From Rhizomys pruinosus (taxonomy: Eukaryota > Chordata > Mammalia > Rodentia > Spalacidae): a DNA stretch of 64,000 bases. The position numbers and the translations under genes were made by a program. The stretch lies in the NCBI GenBank assembly GCA_009823505.1, contig VZQC01006609.1, positions 1,091,250 to 1,155,249 on the forward strand, read 5' to 3'. Of this stretch, positions 11,704 to 24,545 are shown piece by piece (positions within the stretch are counted from its first letter, which is position 1; each line of letters begins with the position of its first letter). The notes under the pieces are model-generated. The model worked only from the letters and a program-made list of their open reading frames with translations, searched no databases and was not told the DNA's origin.

Positions 11704-13654
11704 ATTTACTGAATGACCCCTGGCATTGAAAAGTCCCCTCTTTTATAATAGAGGAGGTCCCCAAGAGAAATCTGGTGACTTGCCCAGGGTCACCAGCTGT
11801 CCCGTGAACCTGAGGCAGACCTCTTGTCCTTCCTCCAGACCTCAAGCAGGATCCAGGCTGAGGAGGTTCTGAAGCCCCTTGGAGCCCTTCCAGGTCAGCC
11901 TCTGGCAGGCCCTGGCAGCAGGTAACCTCAGTCTATGAAGATAACTGTTTCTGAGGCTGGCTCCCTGAACCTCGTCTGACCACATCTATTTCTGGGCCAC
12001 AGGGCCCTGACGGAGCACAATTCGATTCATAAATTACCCGGCTCAAGGTGTGTGGCTGGACTGTCCTTCGGCAGATTTGAAAGTCATTCACTCTAGAACT
12101 TGCAGCCTCAGAGTGGAGGGCAAGGGCTGTGTGGCCTGGTGGCCAGCCCTCATCTATTGCTTGGGGAGAAGGCTCAGTAATGCAGGAGCCAGAGCTCTGT
12201 GCCAGCGCCAGCCCCCAATCACCCAGGCAAGGGGTGAAAAGCGTGATTCCAGCCCTATTTGGCATGTTAGAAAACAGACTCTGAGGGAACCTCACTTGTG
12301 TGGAACCAGGTGGCTAGGAAGATGGGGCTGAGATTCGAACTCTTGTCTCTTAAGCCTGACAACAGAAGGGGATGGACTAAATGTCAGGGCTCTGGGAAAT
12401 AGGGTAGGAAGGGAAGGTGAAGGGCATGTGCTTCCTGGTCCGAAGCACCTTGAGTGTACCTCTAACTGGCATAGCAACCCCGTGTCACAGTCTGTCTAGC
12501 AGCATCCAGTTCTGGCCACTGCATAATTTCTCCTGCTGGGGCACCTGCCTGCCATCCTGCATGCATACTCAGCTTGGGGTCAACGTCTCACAACGTGTAA
12601 AGGCCTTCAATCTCTTGTCATTGAACCACTACCCACCCACTCTCAAGGAGGAAAGCAAAGCTCAGAGAGACCCACAAGCCAGAAAGCCTGAATCCAGGCT
12701 CCGAGCACATACCCAGTCCCTTACAGTGCTTCTGTGAGCTTCATACCTGCACCCGGCCCTTTCTGGGGCATGGGAGCATCTTCTGCATCAGGTGGCTGGT
12801 GTCCTGGGGGGTGATACCCACCCCTCTTCTACCCCGTACACAAAGGATGTGGAAGGTGGTGTCTGGTACCTACACTGTCCTAGAAGCCCTGTCCCCAAGG
12901 CCGTCATCACCATGGCTTTCCTATGTCCTCATTACGTGCTCATTGAAGCACTAGAGGGCTGGGGCCATGCCACTGGGGATGACAGACAGCGTTTCCCCCT
13001 CTAGGGCCTCCTCTCCTCGAGTATCTGTTCTCTGTCCTCTTTGTTTTCTTAAGTGTCTCCCCTCCTCCTTCCCTCTCCCCCTCTTCCTTGTGGACAAGGC
13101 CTTTCAGATCATCAAACAGCAAGTGCTGCTTATGCGAGGCGCAAGATGGCTTTATCTGAGCTGTAAATCTCCCTGAGGCCCGACCTGTCCTAGCACCGCT
13201 GCTGGAGAGTTATGTGGGCCTGCAGCTGGCTGAGCGCACAGCCTCTGGGGGCCTGACTCCCACCACGGCCCCAGGAAGGACCCTAGCTGAGGGCGGCAGG
13301 GGAGTGCTGCACAAATGCACTGGGCCCAGAGGGAAAGAGGGACCGACGGGGACCCCTCAGCTTCCTCCTCTGAACGAGGACTGTCCCACACAGGACAACC
13401 TTGCCGTGGAAGCCCATGGGACTGTTTGAGCTCCAGGAGACCAGGCTCTAACCCCAGCGCGTCCCTTGCTCACATGTCCTATGTGTGTTACCTCACCTCC
13501 AGGAGCCTCAGTGTCCTTATCTGATAAACTGAGCAGCTATACTGGCCTGGTGGGGCACACTGAGGATCTGCTCAGATGGATTGTGGGAACAAACACACAG
13601 AGCTTTTTGTTCTGAGTCAGCACACATGGCAAGAGGACAAAACCACGCCCCATG

Positions 13655-13820
13655 TGGCCTCGAGTCCCAGCTCTGCCATTTGCCAACAGTGTGACTTCAG
13701 GAAGTCACCTGCTGTCTCTGTGCCACAAGCATGACAGCCATGAAGACGGGGGCTGGTGACAATGCCTCCCCATCTGGAGTGTCTGTAATGTGTTGCTGAC
13801 TAATGCTTGGAACCTTGCCA
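13655..13820 (+). repeat. MIR remnant
   Basis: CCAGCTCTGCCATTTGCCAA and GTGTGACTTCAGGAAGTCAC are followed by CTTGCCAGGCAC, the sense order of a MIR. Confidence 0.65.
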
Positions 13821-15600
13821 GGCACACGTGGGCCGGCAACACACTCTGTCCCTCATTAATGCCCCTTCCTCGATGTGTCACCAGTCCCTGCCATCCCTTG
13901 AGGGCCCTCCTACTTCCAGCCTGGGACCCCCCTCATCAATCGAGGACTTCTTGCCGCCCACTGACATCAGAGATGAGCAGGACCACATCCCTGGTGTTCA
14001 GGGCTGCAGGCTACTGCCCGCTGGCATCAGCCTCTCTTGACATCCTTCTGTCTCCCAGCTCCCCTGGGAAGCAATGACCTTTTGTTCCTGCTTGGATCCC
14101 CAGCAGGCCCTTGGCTCCCTGTCCTCAACCTGCTACAGGAGCTCCCTGTCCCCTAGGCCCAGCCATGGCCCTCAGCAGACCCGGGTCCCATTTCCTCTGT
14201 GTGAATCCATCCCCTGGGAGCCATGCGAAGGTAAAGGCCTTGCCTTCTCCCCGTCACCATAGTGGTGGGTCATGGGCCAAGGCAGGGCTATCCCAGCCCT
14301 CAGTATTAAACTCAGGAACTGTGACCAGTATAGTAACAGAACTCAATCAGCAAAGCCACCTGTAGGCACACACCATCAAAGAGGAGGGGCTTTTCATTCA
14401 GCAGTACACTGTAAAAACATGCCATTCTAAAGTGTGGAATTTGGTGGCCTTGTTTACACTCAAGCTGTGAACCAGCATCTGTGTTTAGGGGCAGAAATCT
14501 GGAAATTCTTGTCAAAGGAACTCACATAGATTGACTTTGCAAATGTCATTCAAATAAGTCAAGAAGAAAAACATTAAAATGATTCTAAATCTACAGTTCA
14601 CAAGGAGCATGTCTCAGTGACTCATCTGAGAGGTTGCTGGTGGGGGGGGGGTCAGGGTTCCTGGGAGCATCCTCCAAGCGCTGGTCAGTGGTGCCCAGGC
14701 CCTGCCCAGCACACTTCCCCAGAAATGAGTACTAATGTGTTAGCATTCTGTTCCTTTTTCTACATGTATATTCTCTAAACTAATCTCATAGCACGATGGG
14801 TTGTGAATCCCTGTTTCCTGTATCCTAACCCTATCTTTTCAAGTCAAAAGTTTCTCCAGCTTTGAACAGCTGACCACATTTCATGCCATATTTAACTGAT
14901 CCCCTCTCGTTGGGCACTTGCGTTGCCTCTGGTCTTCCTTACAGAGGCACAATCTGGTGGCTGCGTTTCTAAGTGTGTCCACAGTCCTTCTGCTTGGATG
15001 TTCCCTTGGTTGCAGAGGGAAGGGGAGATTCTGGTTTTAGCCACAGTGCCTAGTGACATCACAGGGGTCTTCACTCAAGTGTCCTCAGAAGAGGTGGACT
15101 GGATCTGTAATATCCCAGTTCACAGGGAGCCAGATACATCATGGGTGAAGAAGCATGACTGAATCTCACAGTCTGAACAGGCTAGGCTGGGCTCCCCCGG
15201 GCCACTCCAGCTAATACACCCTACATTAGTGGGAGCTGTTAACAAATAGATGAGTGTGGGGGATGTCGTCTCATTAGGGAAGTGAACATTGTTGTTTTAT
15301 GGGAGCCGGTGAGGGTAGTTCCCAGTGAGAGGCAAGGAGGACCTCACCCCTGCACAGTGGGTCAGGGCTGCCTCTCCCTGAGTGGACAGAACTAGCTGTA
15401 ATTAGCAGACTTGGCTCAGCTCAAGCAGCCACTTTGCAGGGGAGTATCAGGAGGGCACAAGGGTCCTGACAAGAGCTGCTAACTGTGACATAGTGAGTCT
15501 CCCCAGTGTCCTGTGCTCTGCAGCCTCTTACAGTTGCCTCAGCCATCCTTCCTCCAGCCCATTCATTCATTCACTCATTCATTCCAAAAGCATTTATTGA

Positions 15601-15854
15601 CCCAGATATAATGATGCACACCTGTAATCCCAGCACACAGGAGGCTGTGGAGAAGGACTGCAAGCTCACATTCAGTAAGAGCTGCATACTGAGACGGTGT
15701 TGTTCACCCCCAAGAAAAGAAGTGGCTGCACATCTGTAGTCCGAGGACTCAGGAGGCAGAGGCAGATAGATCTTTGTGAGAGTGAGGTCAGCCTGGTCTA
15801 CATAGAGAGTTCCAGGCCAGCTGAGGCTACAGGGAGACCTTGTCTCAAACAGGA

Positions 15855-15902
<48 letters not shown>
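15601..15902 (+). mobile_element. B1-related tandem SINE with (GA)n tail
   Basis: A degenerate B1-like left part (15601-15720) is followed by a full B1 (15721-15856) and a 45-bp (GA)n tail. AGCATTTATT flanks the unit on both sides (15589-15598 and just after the tail), a target duplication. The target is itself a MIR-like CATTCATT stretch. Confidence 0.8.
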
Positions 15903-15904
<2 letters not shown>

Positions 15905-16458
15905 CATTTATTACTTATCTGTATCAGTTGAGCAGTTAAATGGCCCTTGCCCTTCAGGGCTTATCTCTCAGTGAGGAAAATGGACACAAAGAAGAAACTC
16001 AAAGAGAAGAAAAAAGGGATGTATAAGAAGCACTTTGAAAACAGCACTGATAGAATAGTGACAGGGCGAGGGCATGAGGGTGGGTACTGGGGGGGCTTCA
16101 CTAGGAAGTGACATTTGAGCTGGGGCCTAAATGTAGGCAAGCCACCTCCCCCAAGACCCACAGGGATCCAGTTCCAGGCAGCTTCTGGGCAGGCTCTGGG
16201 GAAGAGATCTGTCTGCTCCCACGCAAGGCCTTCAGGAGGGGTGGCAGGATCTCAGCTGGGGTAACCCACACGGCTGGTTGCCATGTGTTAGTCACGGACT
16301 TGTGGAACGCTGCCCAGCCAAGGCACCACTCAGGACACGGGCCCCTTTTGTCAGCAGGCAGCTGAATAGCAATTTTTAATTCATAAGCTATCTTGCCCAA
16401 AGCTCATGTCTCAGATGGACCTGGAGTTTTCATTATACAGTGATAAAATTCTACAGCA

Positions 16459-16682
16459 GCCAGGCTGCTGGGGCTCCAGGGGGTAGCAATGAACCTGCAG
16501 GCCAGGCTGCTGGGGTTCCAGGGGGTAGCAATGAACCTGCAGGCCAGGCTGCTGGGGTTCCAGAGGGTGGCAATGAACCTGCAGGCCAGGCTGCTGGGGT
16601 TCCAGGGGGTGGCAATGAACCTGCAGGCCAGGCTGCTGGGGTTCCAGGGGGTGGCAATGAACCTGCAGGCCAGGCTGCTGGG
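16459..16682. repeat. Minisatellite, 42-bp unit, about 5.3 copies
   Basis: The unit contains GCCAGGCTGCTGGGG followed by TTCCAGGGGGTGGCAATGAA and CCTGCAG. Copies differ at only a few positions. Because 42 is a multiple of three, stop-free frames run through the array on both strands, one reading as a 14-residue repeat rich in Ala, Gly, Gln and Pro. Nothing around it suggests that the frames are used. Confidence 0.93.
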
Positions 16683-16799
16683 CCCCAAGGCACCAGGGCT
16701 GCTCACGTGTCTGCTTGGTGGCTGAACCTGATACGCAGAGCAGAGATGCCCCTTGAGGCCTAGGATAAAACCGGGCCTCTTTGCCCCAGTGGGATCAGT

Positions 16800-16975
16800 T
16801 TAGCTCCTTGACCCACTCCTCACTACCTGCATGAATTAGTGCCCATCACTGGTACCTTCATTTCCACATCTGTAAAATGGAGACAGGAGTACTTAAGTCC
16901 ACAGGGTACTAAGCAGGTGCTAGGAAAGAAGTACACATAACCCACTCTGCACAGCACCTAGCACCTGGGCAGGAG
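16800..16975 (+). repeat. MIR remnant
   Basis: CTTCATTTCCACATCTGTAA and AATGGAGACAGGAG are followed by CAGCACCTAGCACCTGG, in sense MIR order. Confidence 0.6.
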
Positions 16976-17536
16976 GTGGTCATTGTGGACAAAGCCCCAA
17001 ACAACCCTGTCAAGTTGGGTCCTCAGTAGGACTTGCCAGGGCTGTTCTTCCTGACGCTGTGTGCCAGTAGATATGATGTTGGGTGCTGCGTGGTATGATC
17101 ATGCTTGGTTCCCACGCAGCCCTGGGAGGCAGGTGCTATGTGGATGAGGAGCCTGCTTAGAATTATCAGAGAACAGCTGTGCCTGTTCTGGCACGGCACC
17201 TGGAACTTCTCTTCGTCCTCCAGGTGGATGCTCAGCAGGTAAGCTCTACCTGAGTGTCCATGTGACAGATGGAGGCATAGACTCCTCCAGAGAGACTGAG
17301 GAAGGAGAGAGCAGGTCCGCAGGTCTCTGCTATGTTCCATTCCCTGGGGAGGTGGCTCCTGTCAGACCTGCGGAGCCCAAGTACCCAGGACAGAGAAGGA
17401 GGAGCCATCCCTACCACTGACTCCTCCAGTCCCCGGTAGGTGCACACCCAGCCCAGTGGGCTCCGATCCAATCACAAAGCACAGCTTTTCTTTTTTTCTG
17501 CTCTGAGGTTATGCCAAGGGCTGGGCCCCAGGGACA

Positions 17537-17634
17537 CCCCACACCCTGAGCATTGGTCTCTACTTTTTCTGAGCACTGCTGAAGCAGGAAGCTGGTGTTA
17601 GGTGGGTTAACCAAGGTGGAATGAGTGGCTCTGG
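17537..17634. repeat. 98-bp duplicated segment, copy A
   Basis: This segment aligns without gaps to 18352-18449 with ten differences, about 90% identity; six of the ten fall in one 9-base block. Sequence outside the two segments is not shared. It is not a SINE I recognise. Confidence 0.85.
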
Positions 17635-18351
17635 TGAGTGACCCCAGGAGATGCAGCTCAACACCCCAACCTTTACCATGAAGCTCTTGCTCTTGGACCC
17701 CAAGAAACATGGACAGGGCGCCTCAACACAGGACAGTGCCTAGAGAGCTTTGCCCATGCCGTTCCAGTCCTTTGGGGCTCGGAGCCTCGGGTTGGGGTGG
17801 GTGGGTAAGGGTTGGTTTCTTGTCTCAGGCCATGTTGGTTCTGGAGATTGGGCTGGCCCGACTGAGGCAAGGTGGGGTCTTGGCTTTCTCTTTAACTCAG
17901 AGCAGAAGTTGTGAGCTCAGAGCGCCAGGGCAAGCCTGTTAGCCCTGCAGGGCAGACAAGGAAATTCAGAACTTTCAGCCTGTGTTCCCGCATACACCAT
18001 CAGCCGCTCACTAAACTGCTTCCTGCCCAGACTCTGCAGCATGGGTCAAGATAAGAGACAGGACCGGACATGGGAGCGATGAGATCCACCAGCAGGCAGC
18101 CATGGGGCAAAAACGGGGGAAAGCCCACCAGCCTGGGAGGAACGAGAGGACGGAGGATATTCCCCTCGGCTGAAGACAGTCACTCCAACCTGCCCTCTGC
18201 CTGCCCCCTGCAGCCTCCCCACCTTCATCCCTAACCTCTTACAACCCGGCTAAGGACCTTGTTTGACTCCATGGCACCCTCTAGTGGGCGCTGCGCCTCT
18301 CACCAGGCTTTCAGTCCCGGAGGCCAGCATCTGGTCGTCCTGGTTCTCTGC

Positions 18352-18449
18352 CCCCACACCCTGAGCATTGGCCTCTACTTTTTCTGAACACTGCTGAAGG
18401 AGGAAGCTGATGTTAGACCCGGTAGCCAAGGTGGAATGAGTGGCTCTGG
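18352..18449. repeat. 98-bp duplicated segment, copy B
   Basis: This is the second copy of the segment at 17537-17634, in direct orientation and 815 bp away. Both copies are free of stops in the same minus-strand frame, but most amino-acid positions changed where the bases changed, so coding constraint is not indicated. Confidence 0.85.
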
Positions 18450-18814
18450 AGACCCCTGAAGACCCCATCAGTGGCTTTGGTGCGATTTTCACCCTGCCAA
18501 GTCCCTCTGCGTAGATTTCTCAGGACCGTGACTTCTGCCCCAGGGCATCGAGGCTGTCCACCTATATTTTCTGACCATTGACTCTGGCTTTCTTCTAATT
18601 ATCCATGCTTGTCCAGGCTCTGCCCAGGCCACAGTCCCCAGTACCCGATGTCTGTCACGCCCTCTAAGGCCCCGCCTTGGTCCTCTCTCCCACAACCTGG
18701 AGATCACTGCCACGAGAACTTTCTGCGACTGTGTAACATTCTATCATATCATGAAAGATTTCAGCTGGAACTTTCCAGAAAAATCATTTTGTTGAATCTA
18801 GAATTCCCTTTATT

Positions 18815-19590
18815 TTTAATCAACACTTAACCACTATACACCTATATAGGGTAGAATATATGATGGTATCCAACACATATACCCCATGTAAGGATTGTCA
18901 AATCAAGAGGAATTAGCATATACATAACCTCAAATATTACCATTTTTTCCAATTGTATTTATTTTATTTTTGTTCTTTTTGAGACAGGGTCTCCCTATAG
19001 CCCCGGCTGTCCTGGAACTCACTCCATAGCCCAGGCTGGCCTTGAACTCAGAGAGATCCACCTGCCTTTGCCTCCCAAGTGCTAGGATTAAAGGTGTGTG
19101 CCACCGCACCCGGCTATTACCATTCTTTTGTGGTAAAAATAATTGGAAATCCCCTCCCCTGGCTCTTTTGAAGTAAGCAGTGCTTTGCTGTCATTATAGT
19201 TAATTGCAGCCACTCTGCTGGCCAATGGGACACTGTGATGTGTTCTCCCCAGCTCTCTTTACCCTGCTGATCTGCCCTGTGCTCCCTACCCCCCCCCCAT
19301 CCTTCCCCTCTCTGGTAATCACGGTTCTGCTCTGCACTATGAGATAGACTCTTTTAGTTCCCACATGAGTGAGTTCATGCTTCCCATGCCTGGTTTATTT
19401 AGCCTGATACAGTGCCCTCCAGGTTCATCCATGTTATTAGAAATGGCAGGATTTTTATCTTTTTATGCCTAAGTAGTATTCCATTTTATGTGCATACCAC
19501 ATTTTCTTCATCCAGGCATCTGTTGATGGATATTTAGGCTGATTTTATGCCCTGCCTGTTGTGAAGAGTACTGCACTGGGTATAAAAATG
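18815..19590 (-). mobile_element. Ancient L1 3' region, antisense, with nested B1
   Basis: The minus strand matches the 3' part of old mammalian L1 elements from memory, including the motifs around GTTCATCCATGTTATTAG and TAGTATTCCATTTTATGTG on the + strand. The copy is interrupted by the B1 at 18945-19114. No coding remnant is usable. Confidence 0.75.
18945..19114 (-). mobile_element. B1 SINE inside the old L1
   Basis: It is a near full-length B1 in minus orientation with a T-rich left end, from GAGACAGGGTCTCCC to CACCCGGC. Perfect 10-bp target duplications TATTACCATT lie at 18935-18944 and 19115-19124. Confidence 0.93.
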
Positions 19591-19594
19591 CTGA

Positions 19595-19759
19595 GCCAGG
19601 CAAGGTTGGCACACACCTTTAAACCCAGCACTTGGGAGGCAGAGGCAGGTGGATCTCTGTGAGTTCAAGGCCAGCCTGGTCTATATAGTGAGTTCCAGGA
19701 CAGCCAAGGCTATACGGAGACCCTATCTCAAAAAGACCAAAACAAACAAACAAAAAAAG
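19595..19759 (+). mobile_element. B1 SINE at the edge of the old L1
   Basis: It is a full-length plus-strand B1 with an A-rich (CAAA)n tail. Target duplications AAATGCTGA lie at 19586-19594 and 19760-19768. Confidence 0.93.
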
Positions 19760-20825
19760 AAATGCTGAATTCTCCTGGACACAATCTTGTTTCCTTCAGG
19801 TGTACATCTGTAGTATGTTGCTAGTGGTTCTATTTCTAGCTTTTGGGGGACCCCTACTCTCTTCCATTATGGCTGTACTGGTCTGTGCCCCCACAGTAGC
19901 GGGGATGCCCCTCTCTCCACATCCATACACCACTTTGGCTTGACTTTTTGACAACTGTCACTCTAACTGAGGGGGCCACTGACTGTGGTGTACCTGCATT
20001 CTCTGGTGATCTGTGGCACTGGCCACTTGCCCATGCACCCGTTGGCCATTTGCATATCATCCTTTGAGAAATGGCCATTCAGGTGTTCTGCCCACCACAG
20101 CTCCTGAAATCAGACTCTGGACATCTCACTCTGTGAACAGCAAGGACCTCCTCTTAGCCTCGCCACCTGTGTTTGTGCCATCACACATGGTCAGGTGTGA
20201 GGAGGTGCAAGCGTGCAGGGAGAATGCATTGGAGACAGACAGGGGTATACACGTGTGTCCAGGCTGGTCCCGTGACCTCCTTGGTCAGGGTCTTTCACAC
20301 CCGAGCCCCCTTCCTCTTGCAGATCATAGGGCATCTTCTCATGGGGTGACTGTGATGAAGATGTGATGACCGCACAGATAGCCCAGTTCCCGGAGCAGGG
20401 CAGGTGTTTAACACACAGAGGGTCAAAGGTGGATGCTCCCCATTGTGGCCTGTCCTGCTGGACCTGTGTGAGTCACAGCCTCTCACCTCCTCTCTTGCAA
20501 GTCTAAGAGGGTTTGATTTCTGGAGGTTTGGGGGGAGGGGGTGGCCATTCCCAGGATAGCCACAGGGCCTGCAGCAACCTGCGCTTCTCTTTGGATACTT
20601 GAATTTACAGTTCCTAGAATCCAGGGTTCTGAGGATGCACCCCTCCATCCCAGAGCCCTTCCCCCACCAGGGGTACCCCACACTCGGGGCAATCCCTGTT
20701 GGCAGAGGAGGCAGCTTCTGTTCTACTCAGCAATGGGACTGCAGAGGTGAAAGGCCCCGCCCCCAGGTACCATGGGACTTGGATATGGAGGGTTGGCATG
20801 ACGGATCCATTTCCAGTGCAGCAGA

Positions 20826-20831
20826 GAGTGA

Positions 20832-20862
<31 letters not shown>

Positions 20863-21244
20863 TCTGTCTGTCTGTCTATCTGTCTGTCTGTGTGTATGTG
20901 TCTATCTCTGTATCTGTGTGTATCTGTGTGTGTCTGTGTGTATATGTCTATGCCTGTGTATGTTTGTATCTTTGCATCTGTATCTGTGTGTCTGTGTGTA
21001 TATCTATGTGTGTGTGTGTCTGTATGAGTGTGTATGTGTGTATATGTCTATATACATGTATATGTCTATATGTGTCTGTATCTGTGTATTTCTGTATATC
21101 TGTGTGTGTGTTTGTGTGTGTATATGTCTATATACATGTATATGTCTGTATGTGTCTGTATCTGTGTATCTCTGTGTGTGTCTGTTTGAGTGTATCTGTG
21201 TGGGTTTGTGTGTGTGTGTCTGAGTGTCTGTCTGTCGTGTCTGT
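20826..21244 (+). repeat. Long (TG)n/(TCTG)n/(TATG)n microsatellite tract
   Basis: About 420 bp are alternating T-rich pyrimidine-purine sequence with interruptions by TATC and TATA. A segment containing TATGTCTATATACATGTATA recurs near 21045 and 21125. Long frames across it encode Cys-Val repeats and are compositional artefacts. Confidence 0.95.
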
Positions 21245-21549
21245 GTACAGCCCACAGCCCCTTCAAAGGGAGGTGTGGCCCTGAGGGATGAAAGTTGGGG
21301 AGGTGGCAGTAGATTACCAAGAGCGATGGCAAGAGCAGAGGTCAGAGCCAGGCTGTGATGCCCCACGGACCTGAGGGTTTGATCCTAGCCTCTGCCAACT
21401 TGTAAACCTGAGCCCTGAATGTGACATTCTCCCTGGAGAGTGTGGCTTGGCCTAGTGTCCCCATTATGCAAATGGTTGTCGGCAAGGGCTCCCCAGGGGG
21501 CGCCGCTGAGAGGGACTGTGAGCAGCAGTCACCTTAGGGCCAGATAGGG

Positions 21550-21745
21550 AGCCAGCATTCATGGATGTTTCTGGTATGCTGGGCGCCAGCCTAACTCATT
21601 TCACCTCACAGCACCCCTCCGAAGTAGGGGCTACTGTTTCTTTCACTTCATAGACTAGGAAACAGAGGCCTAGATCTGGTAAAGAAATTCAACAGAGGCC
21701 ACGTGGCTAGCACAGGACCCAAGGTGAACCCATGCAGTCAGCCTC
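21550..21745 (-). repeat. MIR remnant
   Basis: CATAGACTAGGAAACAGAGG and GGCCACGTGGCTAGCACAGG fit an antisense MIR. Confidence 0.65.
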
Positions 21746-23339
21746 CTGAGGCCACATTCACAACGCCCCCTCCCCCACTCCCAGTTTTGCGTCGCTCCCA
21801 GGTGGCCTTAGCCCCTTGAGCACCTCTTCTGTCAATAAATACTGTGAGGGTACCATGAATGCCATTCATTGCTACAGACTGAAGACGGGACCCTGAGGAT
21901 ATTCTGTCCCTTGCCCCTGGTCCTAAACCAGAAAGCGAACGAGCTGGTCGTTGAATCTTTGAGTGAGACACACCCTTGACCTTCCCAGCACAGGGCTCAC
22001 TTCAAACCAATGCCCAAACCCTCGCAGCATCCCAGCAAGTGTGTGGTTGCCATGGAGACAGTAGCAGCATCCAAGTCAGCGCCCCACTCAGGCGGTCTGG
22101 CCACTCCCTGGGTGTAGCCTGTCTTGCCTACTGGGCCTGGGAGTTTGGAAGGTAATCACTCAGAGCTGCTGAAAGCACGTGTATGCACGTGCACACATAC
22201 ACTTGTTGGGGGAGGGTCCCCAAATCTATGTGGGTGTTTACCAGTTAGGGGGTTCGTCAGCTGGCTTGCTCAGAAGGTACTTAAGTGGGAGGGGAGGAGA
22301 GAACAGGTTCTGGATTGGGTGTGGAGGGGGGGTTGCTGAGCTCGTGAACAGGGTTAGGGGCTGGATGGGATGATGCATTTGGCCATGCCTGGGTCAGTAG
22401 CCCCATTTTCCTAGCCCAAACCTAAAGCTGACCATTTGGCAAAGGGCTTTGTGGTTCATGGATGATTCATAAGAGAAATCTCACAAAGATGAAAATTGGA
22501 TCACATTTAGTTAAACATTTCATAGGTTCCTTTATTGGAAAGGATAAAATGATATGGAAATCTGGAAAAATGGGGTGCTGACCACAGGGTCTAGAGAGGT
22601 CAGTAGGAGGTAGGAAGGGAGGGGGAAAGAGGAACAGCTCCCTTCACCAGCACCCCCACTTCATCCACCCCAGCCCGGCCTGGGCAGCTGTGTTGTGGGG
22701 ACCTGGTACGGGAATGTGCCCCTGGTACACATCAGGAGCAAAGTAATAGCAGAGTGAGAGGATGAATGAAGAGAACGTGCAGTCTCTTGTTTCCTGTAGC
22801 AAAATTCCTCTCTACAGCAACTCCCTGGACGTCACCTTATACCCTCTCCTTACACAAACACAGCCATACCTACCAGCAGAAGGTGACAGTCTCTATTGGA
22901 GAAACCTTGGGCAGGAGGAGATAGCAGTGCACTCCCAGACCCAAATTCAGGTCTAAGACTCCAAAGCCAGTGGTATCAACCACAGGAAACCTGAAAGAGC
23001 CCCCAGATCTCCAGCAGCTTGGCCCCAGGACCGGAAGCCTGGAGGGCCGCCCCAGGGACCACAGGAGCAGACAGCTCAGCACAGACTGACTGAGGAAAGC
23101 CCCTTTCCTTTGGTCAAACACTACCCCAGGCATTTCCTTTGCTGGTCCTCAGAGTGGGGACGAGGAGGCACAGCAGCTTCCACAGGGACCTTGGGCTCCC
23201 CACGTGCTGAAAGCTTGGATGTTGCTTCTTATCCTCAGAATCGGGGCCCCTGGGTGTTAGACGCCATCTTGCCCGTACTCCAGGGCCTTCTTACAACTGT
23301 GTCAGTACAGGAGCTGTCCCAAGCCAATATGGCCCTTCA

Positions 23340-23455
23340 TTTCATCCTCACAGACCTATAAGGTAGAGGTCAGTATTATTCCTGTTCAGATGAGGAAGCC
23401 AAGGCTCAGAGGGGTTAGTTAAGTGGCCCAGAATCACACAGTGAGGAAGGAGAGG
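23340..23455 (-). repeat. MIR remnant
   Basis: GTTCAGATGAGGAAGCCAAG, GCTCAGAGGGGTTAG and GAATCACACAGTGAGGAAGG fit an antisense MIR. Confidence 0.7.
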
Positions 23456-23649
23456 GAGGTATTGGCCCTTCTCTTCCAAAGGGCTTTCCTTCTTCAGCCT
23501 GCCCATCTGTGGACAGCACCTTCTGCGGTGACCTCAGCAGCCTGCGCTCAGGTTGCAGAAGCTTCAGCCCAAATTTCTGGCACATAGACAGCTACGCCAA
23601 AGTGTGAAGCTCAAGCTGAGCCACAAGATGGCCGGCCCTGGGGACTGCA

Positions 23650-23697
23650 GAATCCACAAATGGCTGTAGCCAGAATCCACAAATGGCTATAGCCAGC
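23650..23697. repeat. 24-bp tandem duplication
   Basis: A 24-bp unit, with the core AGAATCCACAAATGGCT, occurs twice in a row with a single difference (GTAGCC against ATAGCC). Confidence 0.8.
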
Positions 23698-24359
23698 TCG
23701 TGAAGGAAGGATCACAGAGAAGCACCGGCATATCTCAGGGAGCTCTGATATCTTGAAGCAGGGCCACAAGGAGGGGAGGGTGGGGCCTCACAAGGTTCCC
23801 CCAGGCCTAGGGAGGGGGTACCTATCTGGAACCTCCTACCAGTGTTGGCCAAGTGCTGTTGGGGACAATTACGAATGGTCCCTATCTCCCGGAAGTTTTT
23901 AGTCTGGGCTGGTGGGTGACAGTCACACAGAGAAGCCATTGGGGAAAAGGAGGTACCGGTGTGGGACAGAGGGGCTTGGCTATAGATAGGGTCGCCATGT
24001 CCTTGCCAGAGGAGCAGGGGTAGGAGAGGATGGCTGGCTGGGAGGACAGGAGGTGAGGACAGAGGAAAGTGGGCACTGAGAGACAGAGGCCAGAGGGAGC
24101 GCTGGGATATTCAGAACCCCAGGAAGACAGTGGGAAGGCTGGGCAGAAGCGTAGAGGCAGGGGGTGCAGTTTGCACAGAAGTTACAGGGCGTTCCCGAGG
24201 CTGGAGTTGCCAAGTGTTTTTAATTTAGTGAGTACTTGTAATATTCTTCTTAAAGTGAATTATGTTTGAACACATTATCCCTTAAAAAAAAAAAACACAA
24301 AACATTGAAAGTCAGGATGTGATGACTAGAATAGAACCAAAGCATAAAAATAACTACAA

Positions 24360-24545
24360 AGTGGACCAATGAGGTGGCTCGGCAGGCAAAGGCTCTTGGC
24401 TTGCCAGCCAGACGACCTGAGTTCATCCCCAAACCCCCGTAGAGATGGAGAAGACTGTCTTCCCAGGGTTGTCCTCTGACCTCCACATGTATGTCACGGT
24501 ATGTGCACCTGCGCACACACATACAATAAATAATTTATAAAAATA
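24360..24545 (+). mobile_element. B3 SINE
   Basis: It opens with AATGAGGTGGCTCGGCAGGC and has a CTCTGACCTCCACATGTATG tail followed by A/T-rich sequence. Confidence 0.8.

Noticed and set aside
11498..11845. Ser/Leu/Phe-rich minus-strand frame
   Set aside because: It is produced by the (GA)n/(GAAA)n tract.
20699..21284. Long Cys/Val-rich open frames
   Set aside because: They are translations of the TG/TCTG microsatellite.
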